This document shows, piece by piece, positions 25,001 through 33,553 of a DNA stretch of 34,964 nucleotides. The DNA is from Loktanella sp. UBA3435. Its GTDB lineage: Bacteria; Pseudomonadota; Alphaproteobacteria; Rhodobacterales; Rhodobacteraceae. The notes under the pieces are model-generated. The model was given only the letters and a program-made list of their open reading frames with translations. It was not told where the DNA came from and made no database searches. The stretch spans positions 1-34,964 of the forward strand of contig DFSO01000057.1 of assembly GCA_002378665.1 (NCBI GenBank), written 5' to 3'. The translations under genes were made by a program, and so were the position numbers. The stretch's first letter is position 1; each line of letters starts with the position of its first letter.

Positions 25001-26154
25001 TCGGCAAGTGCCTCGACGAGCCGCGCGATAAAGGCCTCACCCTGCTGGAATTGGTCGATCGTGATGAATTCATTCGGCTGATGGGCTTGCGCGATATCAC
25101 CCGGCCCGCAGACCACGGCAGAATAGCCGCGTTCTTGGAATTGCCCCGCCTCGGTGCCGTAGCTGACCACATGGGTGGCATTGTCGCCTGTTAAGCGCCG
25201 TGCGATTTCCTCGGCCTTGCCCATGCTCTCTGGCACAAGCCCTGTGAGTTCGAAATTCTGTGCTGCTGTAATTCCTGCTTCGGGGCGCACCGCTTTCATT
25301 TCGGCCTCTAGTTCGGCTACTTTGGCCAACACCCGCGCCTCCCAGACACGCACGTCATCCCCCGGAACAAGGCGGATATTGACGTTGAAGTAGCAGTCTT
25401 TGGCGGTGATGTTATTTGCCGTGCCACCGTGGATCGTGCCCACATGAAGGCCTGTATAGGGTGGATCAAATGCAGCGGCTAAGGCGGAAGGTGTCGCGGC
25501 GGCTGTCTCGGCGTTCACCTTATTGCACCACTCGATCATCTTGGCGGCCATCATGATCGCACTGACGCCTTGGTAGGCAATCGAGGAATGCACCTCGAAG
25601 CCGCGAAAATGCATATCCCAACCGATGCCACCCTTATGGCCTGTCACGACCTGCATCATCGAAGGTTCGCCCACGATCACGGTATCGGCGCGCGGCATGC
25701 CGTGGCTGACCATGTGGTCGATCATCGGCGGCGCGCCAAGGCAACCGATTTCCTCGTCATAGGACAGCGCGATTTGCAAAGGGCGCTTGATCCCGCGTTC
25801 CAAGGCAAGCGGCACGGCAGATAAGGCCAGTGCGTCAAACCCCTTCATGTCGCAGGTGCCGCGCCCGTAAAGCTTGCCGTCTTTTTCGGTCACTGTGAAC
25901 GGGTCCGTATCCCACGCCTGCCCTGCAACAGGGACCACATCGGTGTGGCCCGACAGCACAACACCGCAAGCGACCTGAGGCCCGATATGGGCATAGAGCG
26001 AGGCCTTCTGCCCTGTGGCATCAGGCACACGGGTTGAGGCCACGCCAAGATCAGCAAGGTAGCTTTCGACAAAATCAATCAGCGCGAGATTGCTTTCGGT
26101 GCTCACGGTTGGAAAGGCGATCAGCTTTTCCATCAAGTCTCTGGCGCGTGTCAT
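24997..26154 (-). CDS. argE: Acetylornithine deacetylase-like M20 deacylase
   Basis: The 385-residue M20A-type deacylase has LSGHTDVVPVAGQAW (first metal His-x-Asp), GRGTCDMKGFDALAL (bridging Asp), SYDEEIGCLGAP (catalytic Glu-Glu) and HKGGIGWDMHFRG at the start of the lid domain. The length and DTDPFTVTEKDGKLYGRG match ArgE, which removes acetate from N2-acetylornithine. In Rhodobacterales several ArgE paralogues sit in catabolic clusters. Next to an FAD amino-acid oxidase, another deacylase and a peptide importer, this copy is more likely catabolic than biosynthetic. GAGGGA precedes the start by about 8 bases. It is the first gene of the leftward unit. Confidence 0.85.
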   Translation of the reverse strand: MTRARDLMEKLIAFPTVSTESNLALIDFVESYLADLGVASTRVPDATGQKASLYAHIGPQVACGVVLSGHTDVVPVAGQAWDTDPFTVTEKDGKLYGRGTCDMKGFDALALSAVPLALERGIKRPLQIALSYDEEIGCLGAPPMIDHMVSHGMPRADTVIVGEPSMMQVVTGHKGGIGWDMHFRGFEVHSSIAYQGVSAIMMAAKMIEWCNKVNAETAAATPSALAAAFDPPYTGLHVGTIHGGTANNITAKDCYFNVNIRLVPGDDVRVWEARVLAKVAELEAEMKAVRPEAGITAAQNFELTGLVPESMGKAEEIARRLTGDNATHVVSYGTEAGQFQERGYSAVVCGPGDIAQAHQPNEFITIDQFQQGEAFIARLVEALAE

Positions 26155-26257
26155 TTCTTTGGTCCCTCAAGTAATCTCGTTCGCAATCAGCTTGGCGGTA
26201 TCGTCGGGTAAGCGCAAATAGGAATCAGGTTGCAGCAAAACGAATCCGTGTTACCGT

Positions 26258-26277
26258 TTGGTCAAATATTGGACCAA
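26258..26277. promoter_or_regulatory. Palindromic operator candidate in the argE-importer divergent region
   Basis: TTGGTCAAATATTGGACCAA is an inverted repeat with 9 of 10 base pairs matching. It lies 103 bases from the argE-like start and 53 bases from the importer's first start. The TGGTC/GACCA arms recall GntR-family sites, but the spacing is longer than in FadR or PdhR sites. No regulator gene is present in the neighbourhood. Confidence 0.55.
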
Positions 26278-26330
26278 TCAAAGAATTGGCCGCCTAAAAC
26301 AACGAATTAGAACCAACGGGGAGGTTCTCT

Positions 26331-27335
26331 ATGCCCAACGGGGCGCTGCCAGTCTTGGACGTTCAAGGCCTTAAAACCGTTTTCAAAACGCGCGGTGGCG
26401 AAGTCCACGCCGTGAATGATGTAAGCTTTAATCTTAAAGCGGGCGAGCTATTGGGCGTCGTGGGCGAGAGCGGATCGGGCAAGTCTGTCACGATGATGTC
26501 ACTGCTTGGTTTGCTGCCAATGCCCCCTGCCGAGATTCGCGCTGGGCGTGTGATGTTTGACGGGCAAGACCTGTTGAAGGTCAGCGCTGAGGAATTACGC
26601 AAAGTGCGTGGCGGTAAGATCGGCTTTATCTTCCAAGACCCTATGACCTCGCTCAACCCTGTTTTCAGCGTGGGATACCAAATCGCGGAACCCCTGCGCA
26701 AACATATGGGCATGTCCAAGAAAGAAGCCGCTGCACGCTCTCAGGAATTGCTCGAACTTGTCGGTATTCCAGACGCGGAACGCCGCCTCGACGACTACCC
26801 GCACCAGTTTTCGGGCGGCATGCGCCAGCGTGTGATGATCGCGATTGCGCTGGCTTGTGACCCGCAGGTTTTGATCGCCGACGAACCGACAACGGCACTA
26901 GACGTGACCATTCAGGCGCAGATTTTGGAGCTGATGCAGGAGTTGCGCGAAAAGCTGGGCATGGCCGTGATATGGATCACCCACGACCTTGGCGTCATCG
27001 CGGGCATCGCGGACCGTGTGATGGTGATGTATGGGGGGCAAGTGGTGGAACATGCGCCCGTGCAAGAGCTGTTCAGCAATCCGCAGCACCCCTATACTGC
27101 CGCCCTTCTCAAAACGATCCCGTCGATTTCGGGCAAACGTGCGGCACGTCTGACTGTGATTGAAGGCCAGCCACCGCTTGTTGTAGGTGCGCCAACGTCC
27201 TGCCCATTCCGTGAACGCTGTGCAAAGGCAATGCCTGTTTGTGCCGTGAAGGTGCCAACGCGTTATGAGATCGGTGCGGGCCACGATACCGCTTGCCTCC
27301 TCGCTGATCCGCTGGAGGTCGCCAATGCTGGATAA
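26331..27335 (+). CDS. Peptide ABC transporter ATPase, DppD/OppD type
   Basis: The 334-residue ATPase has Walker A GESGSGKSVT, signature FSGGMRQRVMIAIAL, Walker B VLIADEPTTALD and the switch WITHDLG. The C-terminal oligopeptide-transporter domain (about 255-325) has cysteines in CPFRERC, MPVC and DTAC. Equivalent cysteines in some DppD proteins hold an iron-sulfur cluster, so the four may do so here. It pairs with the second ATPase to power import through the two permeases at 30199-32143. GGGGAGG precedes the ATG by about 7 bases. Its end overlaps the next gene by 11 bases. Confidence 0.95.
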   Translation: MPNGALPVLDVQGLKTVFKTRGGEVHAVNDVSFNLKAGELLGVVGESGSGKSVTMMSLLGLLPMPPAEIRAGRVMFDGQDLLKVSAEELRKVRGGKIGFIFQDPMTSLNPVFSVGYQIAEPLRKHMGMSKKEAAARSQELLELVGIPDAERRLDDYPHQFSGGMRQRVMIAIALACDPQVLIADEPTTALDVTIQAQILELMQELREKLGMAVIWITHDLGVIAGIADRVMVMYGGQVVEHAPVQELFSNPQHPYTAALLKTIPSISGKRAARLTVIEGQPPLVVGAPTSCPFRERCAKAMPVCAVKVPTRYEIGAGHDTACLLADPLEVANAG

Positions 27336-28317
27336 CCCGAAAAAGGCGCTCGTATCCGTGCGCGATGTCAAAATGCACTTCCCCATTCACACAGGGGTGC
27401 TGCGTCGCAAGACGGGTGCTGTGAAGGCCGTGGACGGCATCACATTCGACATAATGGAAGGCGAGACACTTGGTCTTGTGGGCGAGAGCGGCTGTGGAAA
27501 ATCCACGGCGGGCCGTGCTGTACTGCGCCTTTACGACATCACCTCTGGCGAGATCACGATGGATGGGATCGAGATCGGATCGACACCGCAAAGCCAGTTG
27601 CGCGAGATGCGCCCGATGATGCAGATGGTGTTCCAAGACCCGCAAGCGTCATTGAACCCGCGCATGACGGTCGAGGCGATTATTCGTGAGCCTTTGGACG
27701 AACACACCACCCTGACCGCGCAAGAAAAGCGCGAGAAAGTGGCCGAGTTGATGGATGCCGTGGGCCTGAACCGCGCATTCGCCAAACGCTATCCGCAGGC
27801 GTTTTCGGGTGGGCAGCGGCAGCGTATTGGGATCGCCCGCGCCCTTGCCCTAAACCCCAAATTTATCGTCTGCGACGAGCCGATTGCCGCCCTTGATGTG
27901 TCGATCCAAGCTCAGGTGGTCAACCTTCTGGAGGACCTGCAAGAGAAGTTCGGCCTGACGTATCTGTTCATCAGTCATGACCTATCCATGGTGCGCCATA
28001 TCGCGACGCGGGTGGCGGTGATGTATCTGGGCAAAATCGTTGAATTAGCCGAGCGCGAAACGCTGTTTGCCGAACCTTTGCACCCCTATGCCAAGGCGCT
28101 GCTGTCTGCCGTGCCTGAACCTGATCCGGCACTTGCCCGCAAGACCGAGCGGATCATTTTGCAAGGCGACGTCCCCTCGCCCTCTAACCCGCCCAAGGGC
28201 TGCAATTTCTGCACGCGTTGCCCTGAGGTGATGGATATTTGCCGCGAGGTTGAACCCGAATACCGTGAGGTGAAGCCGCGCCAGTTTGCCGCCTGCCACC
28301 TTTACAACGAGACATAA
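27325..28317 (+). CDS. Peptide ABC transporter ATPase, DppF/OppF type
   Basis: The ATG at 27325 has GGAGG 7 bases upstream and gives the family-like N-terminus MLDNPKKALVSVRDVKMHFP; the frame from 27265 is an extension into the previous gene. The 330-residue product has Walker A GESGCGKSTA, signature FSGGQRQRIGIARAL, Walker B FIVCDEPIAALD and the switch FISHDLS. A cysteine-bearing C-terminus (GCNFCTRCPEVMDIC, AACHL) follows. The conserved VKAVDGITFDIMEGE opening is typical of OppF/DppF. It forms the ATPase heterodimer with the upstream protein. Confidence 0.95.
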   Translation: MLDNPKKALVSVRDVKMHFPIHTGVLRRKTGAVKAVDGITFDIMEGETLGLVGESGCGKSTAGRAVLRLYDITSGEITMDGIEIGSTPQSQLREMRPMMQMVFQDPQASLNPRMTVEAIIREPLDEHTTLTAQEKREKVAELMDAVGLNRAFAKRYPQAFSGGQRQRIGIARALALNPKFIVCDEPIAALDVSIQAQVVNLLEDLQEKFGLTYLFISHDLSMVRHIATRVAVMYLGKIVELAERETLFAEPLHPYAKALLSAVPEPDPALARKTERIILQGDVPSPSNPPKGCNFCTRCPEVMDICREVEPEYREVKPRQFAACHLYNET

Positions 28318-28325
28318 GAATAAAC

Positions 28326-28346
28326 CCCTATCGATGAAACGATGGG
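28326..28346 (+). repeat. Weak intercistronic hairpin before the binding-protein gene
   Basis: CCC-T-ATCG (28326-28333, T bulged) can pair with CGAT-GGG (28340-28346) around a 6-base loop. An A-rich stretch follows, then the AGGAGAG ribosome-binding site. It is weak and lacks a U-tract. It could be an mRNA-processing structure. Confidence 0.25.
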
Positions 28347-28389
28347 ACCCGAGGTTAAAAAAAAGAGCACCAACTAGGAGAGTTAAAAC

Positions 28390-30096
28390 ATGAAAATGAA
28401 AACAGTATTGATGGGCGCAGTCGCCTCTCTTGCTTTTGCCCCAGCGGCAATGGCGGAGCGCGGGTCTGACGGTCAACTCAACATCATCTATTGGCAAGCG
28501 CCGTCGATCTTGAACCCATATCTTTCGGGTGGCACCAAGGACCTTGAGTCCGCGTCGATGATTGTCGAACCACTTGCACGTTATAACGACACTGGCGCGC
28601 TTGTGCCTTTCCTCGCCGAAGAAATCCCAACTGTCGGCAACGGCGGCGTGTCCGAGGATCTTACGTCGATCACATGGAAGTTGAAGGCTGGCCTGCTTTG
28701 GTCTGACGGCACTCCAGTGACATCCGCAGACGTGGCATTCACCGCTGAATACTGCATGAACCCAGAAGGCGGTTGCGCACAGGCATCCAAGTTTGACGGC
28801 GTGCAATCTGTTGAAGCCATCGACGACCTGACAATCAAAGTCACGTTCGATAGCCCTAAGCCAAACCCATATGGCCCCTTCGCAGGCGCGCAGTCCCCGA
28901 TCATCCAAGCGGCGCAATTTGCTGACTGCCTCGGCGCAAAAGCACCTGAGTGCACAGACGCGAACTTTATGCCAATCGGCACAGGGCCATTTGTCGTCAC
29001 TGACTTCCGCACGAATGACGTGATCCAGATGGAAGCCAACCAGAACTACCGCGACCCAGCAAAGCCAGCATTCGCAACTGTGACCTTCAAAGGGGGCGGC
29101 GACGCAACTGCTGCGGGTCGTGCAGTTATGGAAACGGGCGAGTTTGACTACGCATGGAACATGCAGCTTGCGCCAGACGTGCTTGCAGCCATGGCTGAAG
29201 GCGGCGTTGGTACACCAATTTCCGCATTCGGTACACTTGTCGAGCGCATCGAAATGAACCTGACAAACCCATCCCCTGACTTGCCAGAGGGCGAGCGCGC
29301 AACAGTTGCGCACCCGCATCCGTTCTTGTCCGACTTTGCAGTGCGTCACGCGCTCTCCATGGCGATTGACCGCAGTTTGCTGGTTGAAGTGGGCTACGGT
29401 CAGGCGGGTCGTCCAACCTGTAACCTGGTCCCTGGTCCAGAAATCTATGCTTCCACAGATAACACTGGCTGCTTGACCCAAGACCTCGAAGGCGCAAAGG
29501 CGCTTTTGGATGAAGCGGGTTGGGTCGATAGCAATGGTGATGGCATCCGTGACAAAGACGGTGTTGAGCTCAAAATCTTGTTCCAGACATCTACAAACGC
29601 TGTGCGTCAGGATTTCCAAGCCCTGATCAAAGATATGTGGAGCCAGATCGGCGTTGAAACAGAACTGCGTAACCTTGATGCGTCCGTGTTCTTTGGTGGT
29701 GACCCAGGTTCGCCTGACACGTTCCAGAAGTTCTACGCAGACGTGGAAATGTATGCCAACAACTTCGACGGCACGGACCCGCAAGCCTACCTCGCAGCTT
29801 ACCGTTGTGGTGGCGAGCCTAAGCCTGACAGCCAGTGGCAGGGTGAGAACATCAACCGTTTCTGCGATCCAGCTTATGACGCGCTGATCGACGAGCTTGG
29901 TGCGACTGCTGACATCGACAAGCGTGGCGAATTGGCCCGTAAGATGAACGACATGCTGACCAAAGAAACCATGACCATCGTGCCACTGGTTGACCGTGGT
30001 CGTGTATCTGCAAAAGCCAACACACTTGGCGGCGTTGTTCTGAACACTTGGGACTCCGAGCTTTGGAACGTTGCTGACTGGTACCGCGAAAAGTAA
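28390..30096 (+). CDS. Family 5 extracellular solute-binding protein (peptide-type ABC importer)
   Basis: The 568-residue periplasmic protein starts with a clear signal peptide, MKMKTVLMGAVASLAFAPAA, cut after AMA at about residue 22. The family 5 core follows: the LNPYLSGGTKDLESASMIVEPL ligand-entry region, ITWKLKAGLLWSDGTPVTSADVAFT, and the DSNGDGIRDKDG loop, a calcium-binding-like motif common in this family. Several cysteine pairs (AEYC...GGCAQ, DCLGAKAPEC) suggest disulfides. The family binds oligopeptides, dipeptides, opines or nickel complexes. The linked deacylases favour a peptide or N-acyl amino acid ligand. It has AGGAGAG 7 bases before the start, and tandem hairpins follow the gene. 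Confidence 0.93.
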   Translation: MKMKTVLMGAVASLAFAPAAMAERGSDGQLNIIYWQAPSILNPYLSGGTKDLESASMIVEPLARYNDTGALVPFLAEEIPTVGNGGVSEDLTSITWKLKAGLLWSDGTPVTSADVAFTAEYCMNPEGGCAQASKFDGVQSVEAIDDLTIKVTFDSPKPNPYGPFAGAQSPIIQAAQFADCLGAKAPECTDANFMPIGTGPFVVTDFRTNDVIQMEANQNYRDPAKPAFATVTFKGGGDATAAGRAVMETGEFDYAWNMQLAPDVLAAMAEGGVGTPISAFGTLVERIEMNLTNPSPDLPEGERATVAHPHPFLSDFAVRHALSMAIDRSLLVEVGYGQAGRPTCNLVPGPEIYASTDNTGCLTQDLEGAKALLDEAGWVDSNGDGIRDKDGVELKILFQTSTNAVRQDFQALIKDMWSQIGVETELRNLDASVFFGGDPGSPDTFQKFYADVEMYANNFDGTDPQAYLAAYRCGGEPKPDSQWQGENINRFCDPAYDALIDELGATADIDKRGELARKMNDMLTKETMTIVPLVDRGRVSAKANTLGGVVLNTWDSELWNVADWYREK

Positions 30097-30103
30097 GCGG
30101 ACT

Positions 30104-30162
30104 ATGGGTCAAGACCCATCCTACCACTGACAAATTTGGAGGGCAGGTTTCCCCTGCCCTCC
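30104..30162 (+). repeat. Tandem intercistronic hairpins after the binding-protein gene
   Basis: The first hairpin is ATGGGTC (30104-30110) with GACCCAT (30113-30119). The second is a perfect 10-bp stem, GGAGGGCAGG (30138-30147) with CCTGCCCTCC (30153-30162), with a 5-base loop. The second is followed by a C-rich rather than U-rich run, so it is a partial terminator or 3' stabiliser that lets the binding protein outnumber the permeases. Confidence 0.6.
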
Positions 30163-30198
30163 TTCCCCCGCAAAGCACTAAACTAAGGCGCCTTAAAC

Positions 30199-31206
30199 AT
30201 GCTCACCTTCACACTCCGCAGGTTGCTGATGTCGATCCCGACGCTTTTGTTCATTGCTTTTGTGATCTTCATGCTGCTTGAACTCGCCCCCGGCGATCCG
30301 ATGTCGCAGATGCCGCTCACGATCCCACCTGAGGTCAAAGAAAAGATGCGTCTCGCACTTGGTTTGGGCGAACCTTGGTGGGTGCGTTTCCCGCTTTGGC
30401 TCAAGCAGTTTTTCATCGTGGAGCCGCAGTACTGGTGGGACGCTGCGTTTGGCACCAACTTTGCCGACGGCGCGCAGCGGATTATTTCGTTCCAGTCGCG
30501 CTCACCTGTTTTCGACACGATCGCACAGCGTTTGCCGCAAACACTTTGGGTCGTTGGGATGTCCTATATCGTCGGCGTCTTGATCGCGCTGCCAATCGGG
30601 ATCATCTCGGCCTATAAGCAATATTCGGTCTTTGACCAGACTGGGACTTTCGTCTCGATGATCGGGTTCTCGGTGCCACCGTTCTTTAGCGGCGTGTTGC
30701 TCATCGTGATTTTTTCTGTGCAACTCAAGTGGTTACCATCCATATATGACACCACACATGTTGTCACAAACTGGGACACATTCATCTTCCAGCTCAAGCA
30801 GATGATCATGCCCGTGATGGTGCTCGCCCTGCAAACCACAGCCCAAGTCAGCCGGTACATGCGCGCCTCGATGCTCGATAACCTCACGCAAGACTACGTC
30901 CGCACCGCGCGTGCCAAAGGCATGACCGAAAGCGTTGTGGTGATGAAGCATGTGCTGCGCAATTCTATGATCCCTGTGGTCACGGTGATCGCCTTGGGCA
31001 TTCCGTCGATCTTTGGCGGGGCGATTATCACCGAGCAGATTTTCAAGGTGAACGGCCTTGGCCAACTGTTGATTATCGCGCTGCAAGGCAATGATATTCC
31101 GATGGTGATGACGATCACGTTCCTACTCGCCGTCCTCATCGTTTTGATGAACCTGATTGCCGATATTCTCTACGGCGTGCTTGATCCGAGGATCCGTTAT
31201 GACTGA
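30199..31206 (+). CDS. Peptide ABC transporter permease, DppB type
   Basis: The 335-residue inner-membrane protein begins with the characteristic LTFTLRRLLMSIPTLLFIAF first membrane segment, followed by LAPGDPM and a periplasmic region. The remaining five or so membrane segments run to the C-terminus DPRIRYD, the family ending. The coupling motif is VRTARAKGMTESVVVMKHVLRNSMIPV. Length and motifs fit DppB/OppB. It pairs with the DppC-type permease, whose start overlaps its end by 8 bases. Confidence 0.95.
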   Translation: MLTFTLRRLLMSIPTLLFIAFVIFMLLELAPGDPMSQMPLTIPPEVKEKMRLALGLGEPWWVRFPLWLKQFFIVEPQYWWDAAFGTNFADGAQRIISFQSRSPVFDTIAQRLPQTLWVVGMSYIVGVLIALPIGIISAYKQYSVFDQTGTFVSMIGFSVPPFFSGVLLIVIFSVQLKWLPSIYDTTHVVTNWDTFIFQLKQMIMPVMVLALQTTAQVSRYMRASMLDNLTQDYVRTARAKGMTESVVVMKHVLRNSMIPVVTVIALGIPSIFGGAIITEQIFKVNGLGQLLIIALQGNDIPMVMTITFLLAVLIVLMNLIADILYGVLDPRIRYD

Positions 31207-32143
31207 TGAAACCATGGATATGACCGCCAAGCCCCGCAATCAATGGTGGGACGTTTGGGACCAGTTCAAGACCCATAAAGGCGCTGTTTTTGGCCTTTGC
31301 TTCCTGATTTTTATCACATTGTTCTGCCTTATTGGGCCAAGTCTCTGGGGGGTTGATCCAGGCAAGCTGGATATCCGCAACAAAGACATGCGCCCGATTT
31401 ATACGGCGATTTTTGACAGTGGCGCGAAATACGGCTGGGCACACCCCATGGGCACCGATAATCTTGGTCGCGACATCATGGCCAACATCATGCAAGGTGG
31501 GCGTATCAGCCTTGCCGTGGGCTGGACCGCGATGATCTTGGCTCTGGTGATTGGCACCACGGTTGGGGTTTTAGCGGGCTATTTCAAACGGCTAGACGGG
31601 ATTTTGATGCGCTTCACCGATCTGGTGCTGGCGCTGCCATTGCTTCCGCTCCTGCTGGTGATGATGCTCTTGTTCCGCGACCCGCTACGCGCCGCTTTTG
31701 GCCCTGAGCAGGGTATCTTCATCCTGATTGTCACAGGCATCGGCATCACAAGCTGGATGCATACAGCACGCATTGTACGTGGTGATGTGATGGCGATCAA
31801 AGAGCGTGAATTCGTGCTTGCTGCCCGCTCCATCGGCACGCCTGCGCGGCGCATGATCACGCGGCATCTGCTGCCCAACGTGCTGTCGCCAATCATGGTT
31901 TCAGCAACCCTTGGCCTTGCCACGGCGATCATCACCGAGAGTGCGCTGTCGTTCCTTGGTCTTGGTTTCCCGTCGGATTTCCCGACATGGGGCAAAATCC
32001 TGTTTGATAGCGTTGACCGTATGACCGCCTACCCCGAGCGGGTGATTTGGCCCGGTCTGGCAATCTCACTAACCGTTCTGTCCGTGAACTACATCGGCGA
32101 CGGGTTGCGCGACGCTTTGGACCCACGCATTCGCGGGCTTTAA
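31199..32143 (+). CDS. Peptide ABC transporter permease, DppC type
   Basis: The ATG at 31199 overlaps the previous gene by 8 bases and has GAGGA 7 bases upstream; it gives 314 residues. The product shows the OppC/DppC N-terminal cytoplasmic stretch (RNQWWDVWDQFKTHKGAVFG), the first membrane segment LCFLIFITLFCLIG, the GTDNLGRDIMANIMQGGRIS motif, and the coupling loop EFVLAARSIGTPARRMITRHLLPN. The C-terminus GDGLRDALDPRIRGL is typical. With the DppB-type protein it forms the membrane channel of the importer. It converges on the DUF3422 gene with a 4-base overlap of stop codons. Confidence 0.95.
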   Translation: MTDETMDMTAKPRNQWWDVWDQFKTHKGAVFGLCFLIFITLFCLIGPSLWGVDPGKLDIRNKDMRPIYTAIFDSGAKYGWAHPMGTDNLGRDIMANIMQGGRISLAVGWTAMILALVIGTTVGVLAGYFKRLDGILMRFTDLVLALPLLPLLLVMMLLFRDPLRAAFGPEQGIFILIVTGIGITSWMHTARIVRGDVMAIKEREFVLAARSIGTPARRMITRHLLPNVLSPIMVSATLGLATAIITESALSFLGLGFPSDFPTWGKILFDSVDRMTAYPERVIWPGLAISLTVLSVNYIGDGLRDALDPRIRGL

Positions 32144-33420
32144 TGCATACGGCGGTGGATCCGCCGTATCATCAACCACACGAGAATAAGCACAATCGGT
32201 GTCACGCCAGAGGCGATGTAGACCTTGGAGATACCAAAGGTTTTCTCAATCGGCCCAAGCACATAGAGCGCGAGGCTGACGGCGTAATAGCTGATCGCGA
32301 CAACCGATAACCCCTCGACGGTTTGCTGCAAACGCAACTGCTGATCCGCGCGTGCGTCCATACTGGTTAGCAAGGATTGGTTCTGCGCTGAGCGTTCCAC
32401 ATCAACCCGCGTGCGCAACAAGTCCCCTGCCCGCAGTGCGCGATCCGAGAGGCTTTTCAACCGTGCTTGGGTTGATTCAACTGTGCGCATCGCAGGGTCA
32501 AAACGGCGCATCATGAACTCGCCAAAGGTCTGGCGTCCAAGGAACCGCTCTTCGCGCAGAATGTTGACCCGCTGGTTCACAATCGTCTCATAGGCCCCTG
32601 TCGCACCAAAGCGGTAGGCCGTCTGTGCGACGATGTTTTCCAATTCTGCTGATATCGTCAAAAGCTGCTTGAGTGTCTGATCTGGCGCGATCTCATCGTT
32701 GTTCAAATCGGCAATCAAATGGCCGACCTGCCCGTCGATCGTCGACATGATCGGCGCAAGTTTTCGCGCGGCAGCGAGGCCAAGCATAGCCATAGACTTG
32801 TAAGTTTCAATCTCACAAAGCCGTTGCACGACGCGGCCGATCCGACGCTCACCTGTTTTGGAGCGCGCGAAAACCGCCATGCGCAGATGACCTGCGGGGT
32901 CGATCCGAAAATCGCTGGTGATGATCAATTCGTCTTCGAGCACCCGCGAAATGGCAAGGCTTTCAGGCACAAACCAGTCATTGGCTTTGGCGATGATCCC
33001 CTCGTCACCGTCGAGCCGCTCGATGCGGATCAACGCGCTTGTCACTCGCGTTCCGGGCGCGGACGACAGCCAGTCTTCAGGGAACATTTGAAAGGTGGAC
33101 GCTTCAAAGGGTTTCTCTGACGTGCCTTCACCGAAAATCGTATAGGTTACAAATTCGGTGTGACTTTCCCACTTCAAAATGAACTTCCCGATTTGGCCCG
33201 AGTAGTGGGTGGCCTCAGGTTGCGGATGTGCGACGCCGTGGCGGTCAAGCAAATTGATCAGATGCGCGAGATCAGCGGCGCGATCACGACCCGCAGGATT
33301 TCTTGCGGGCTTCAGCGCGAGAAAAACCGCGCGAGATGGGGCTGCCAGTTTCGGAAATGGGCGCGCGTGCAACTCGTTGGACATTGCATAGCGCAGCGGG
33401 TGATCGGTAATCGGGGGCAT
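32140..33420 (-). CDS. DUF3422 family membrane-anchored protein
   Basis: The ATG at 33418-33420 gives 426 residues beginning MPPITDHPLRYAMSNELHAR, the conserved start of DUF3422 proteins; an 11-codon upstream extension is unlikely. The large soluble N-terminal part includes HYSGQIGKFILKWESHTEFV and FPEDWLSSAPGTRVTSALIR. The C-terminus has a helical region likely to form coiled coil (about 320-370), then two membrane segments (ISYYAVSLALYVLGPI and IASGVTPIVLILVWLMI) and a basic tail. The function of this family is unknown to me. It follows the decarboxylase gene in the same direction, across a strong terminator-like hairpin, so it is probably transcribed separately. Confidence 0.88.
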   Translation of the reverse strand: MPPITDHPLRYAMSNELHARPFPKLAAPSRAVFLALKPARNPAGRDRAADLAHLINLLDRHGVAHPQPEATHYSGQIGKFILKWESHTEFVTYTIFGEGTSEKPFEASTFQMFPEDWLSSAPGTRVTSALIRIERLDGDEGIIAKANDWFVPESLAISRVLEDELIITSDFRIDPAGHLRMAVFARSKTGERRIGRVVQRLCEIETYKSMAMLGLAAARKLAPIMSTIDGQVGHLIADLNNDEIAPDQTLKQLLTISAELENIVAQTAYRFGATGAYETIVNQRVNILREERFLGRQTFGEFMMRRFDPAMRTVESTQARLKSLSDRALRAGDLLRTRVDVERSAQNQSLLTSMDARADQQLRLQQTVEGLSVVAISYYAVSLALYVLGPIEKTFGISKVYIASGVTPIVLILVWLMIRRIHRRMH

Positions 33421-33499
33421 GGCTGGGCCTTTTCGCGTATAAGTTAGCTGCACCCTAACCGCAAAAATCGCCCTGTAAAGAAAAAATCTTTGTTTTGCA

Positions 33500-33544
33500 A
33501 AGGGTTAGCGGCACACAACGGTATACCGAAAGCCGCTAACCCTT
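33500..33544 (-). terminator. Composite hairpin terminator of the decarboxylase gene
   Basis: AAGGGTTAGCGGC (33500-33512) and GCCGCTAACCCTT (33532-33544) form a perfect 13-bp stem. The 19-base loop contains the palindrome CGGTATACCG (33519-33528), which can fold on itself. On the minus strand a T6 run follows about 14 bases after the stem. It starts 10 bases after the decarboxylase stop. Confidence 0.75.
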
Positions 33545-33553
33545 AATTTTGTC

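Noticed and set aside
28045..29784. Long minus-strand open frame of 579 codons
   Set aside because: It lies antisense to the family 5 binding-protein gene, whose signal peptide, family motifs and ribosome-binding site are clear. The minus-strand translation is rich in His, Cys and Trp with no recognisable domain, as expected for a shadow frame.
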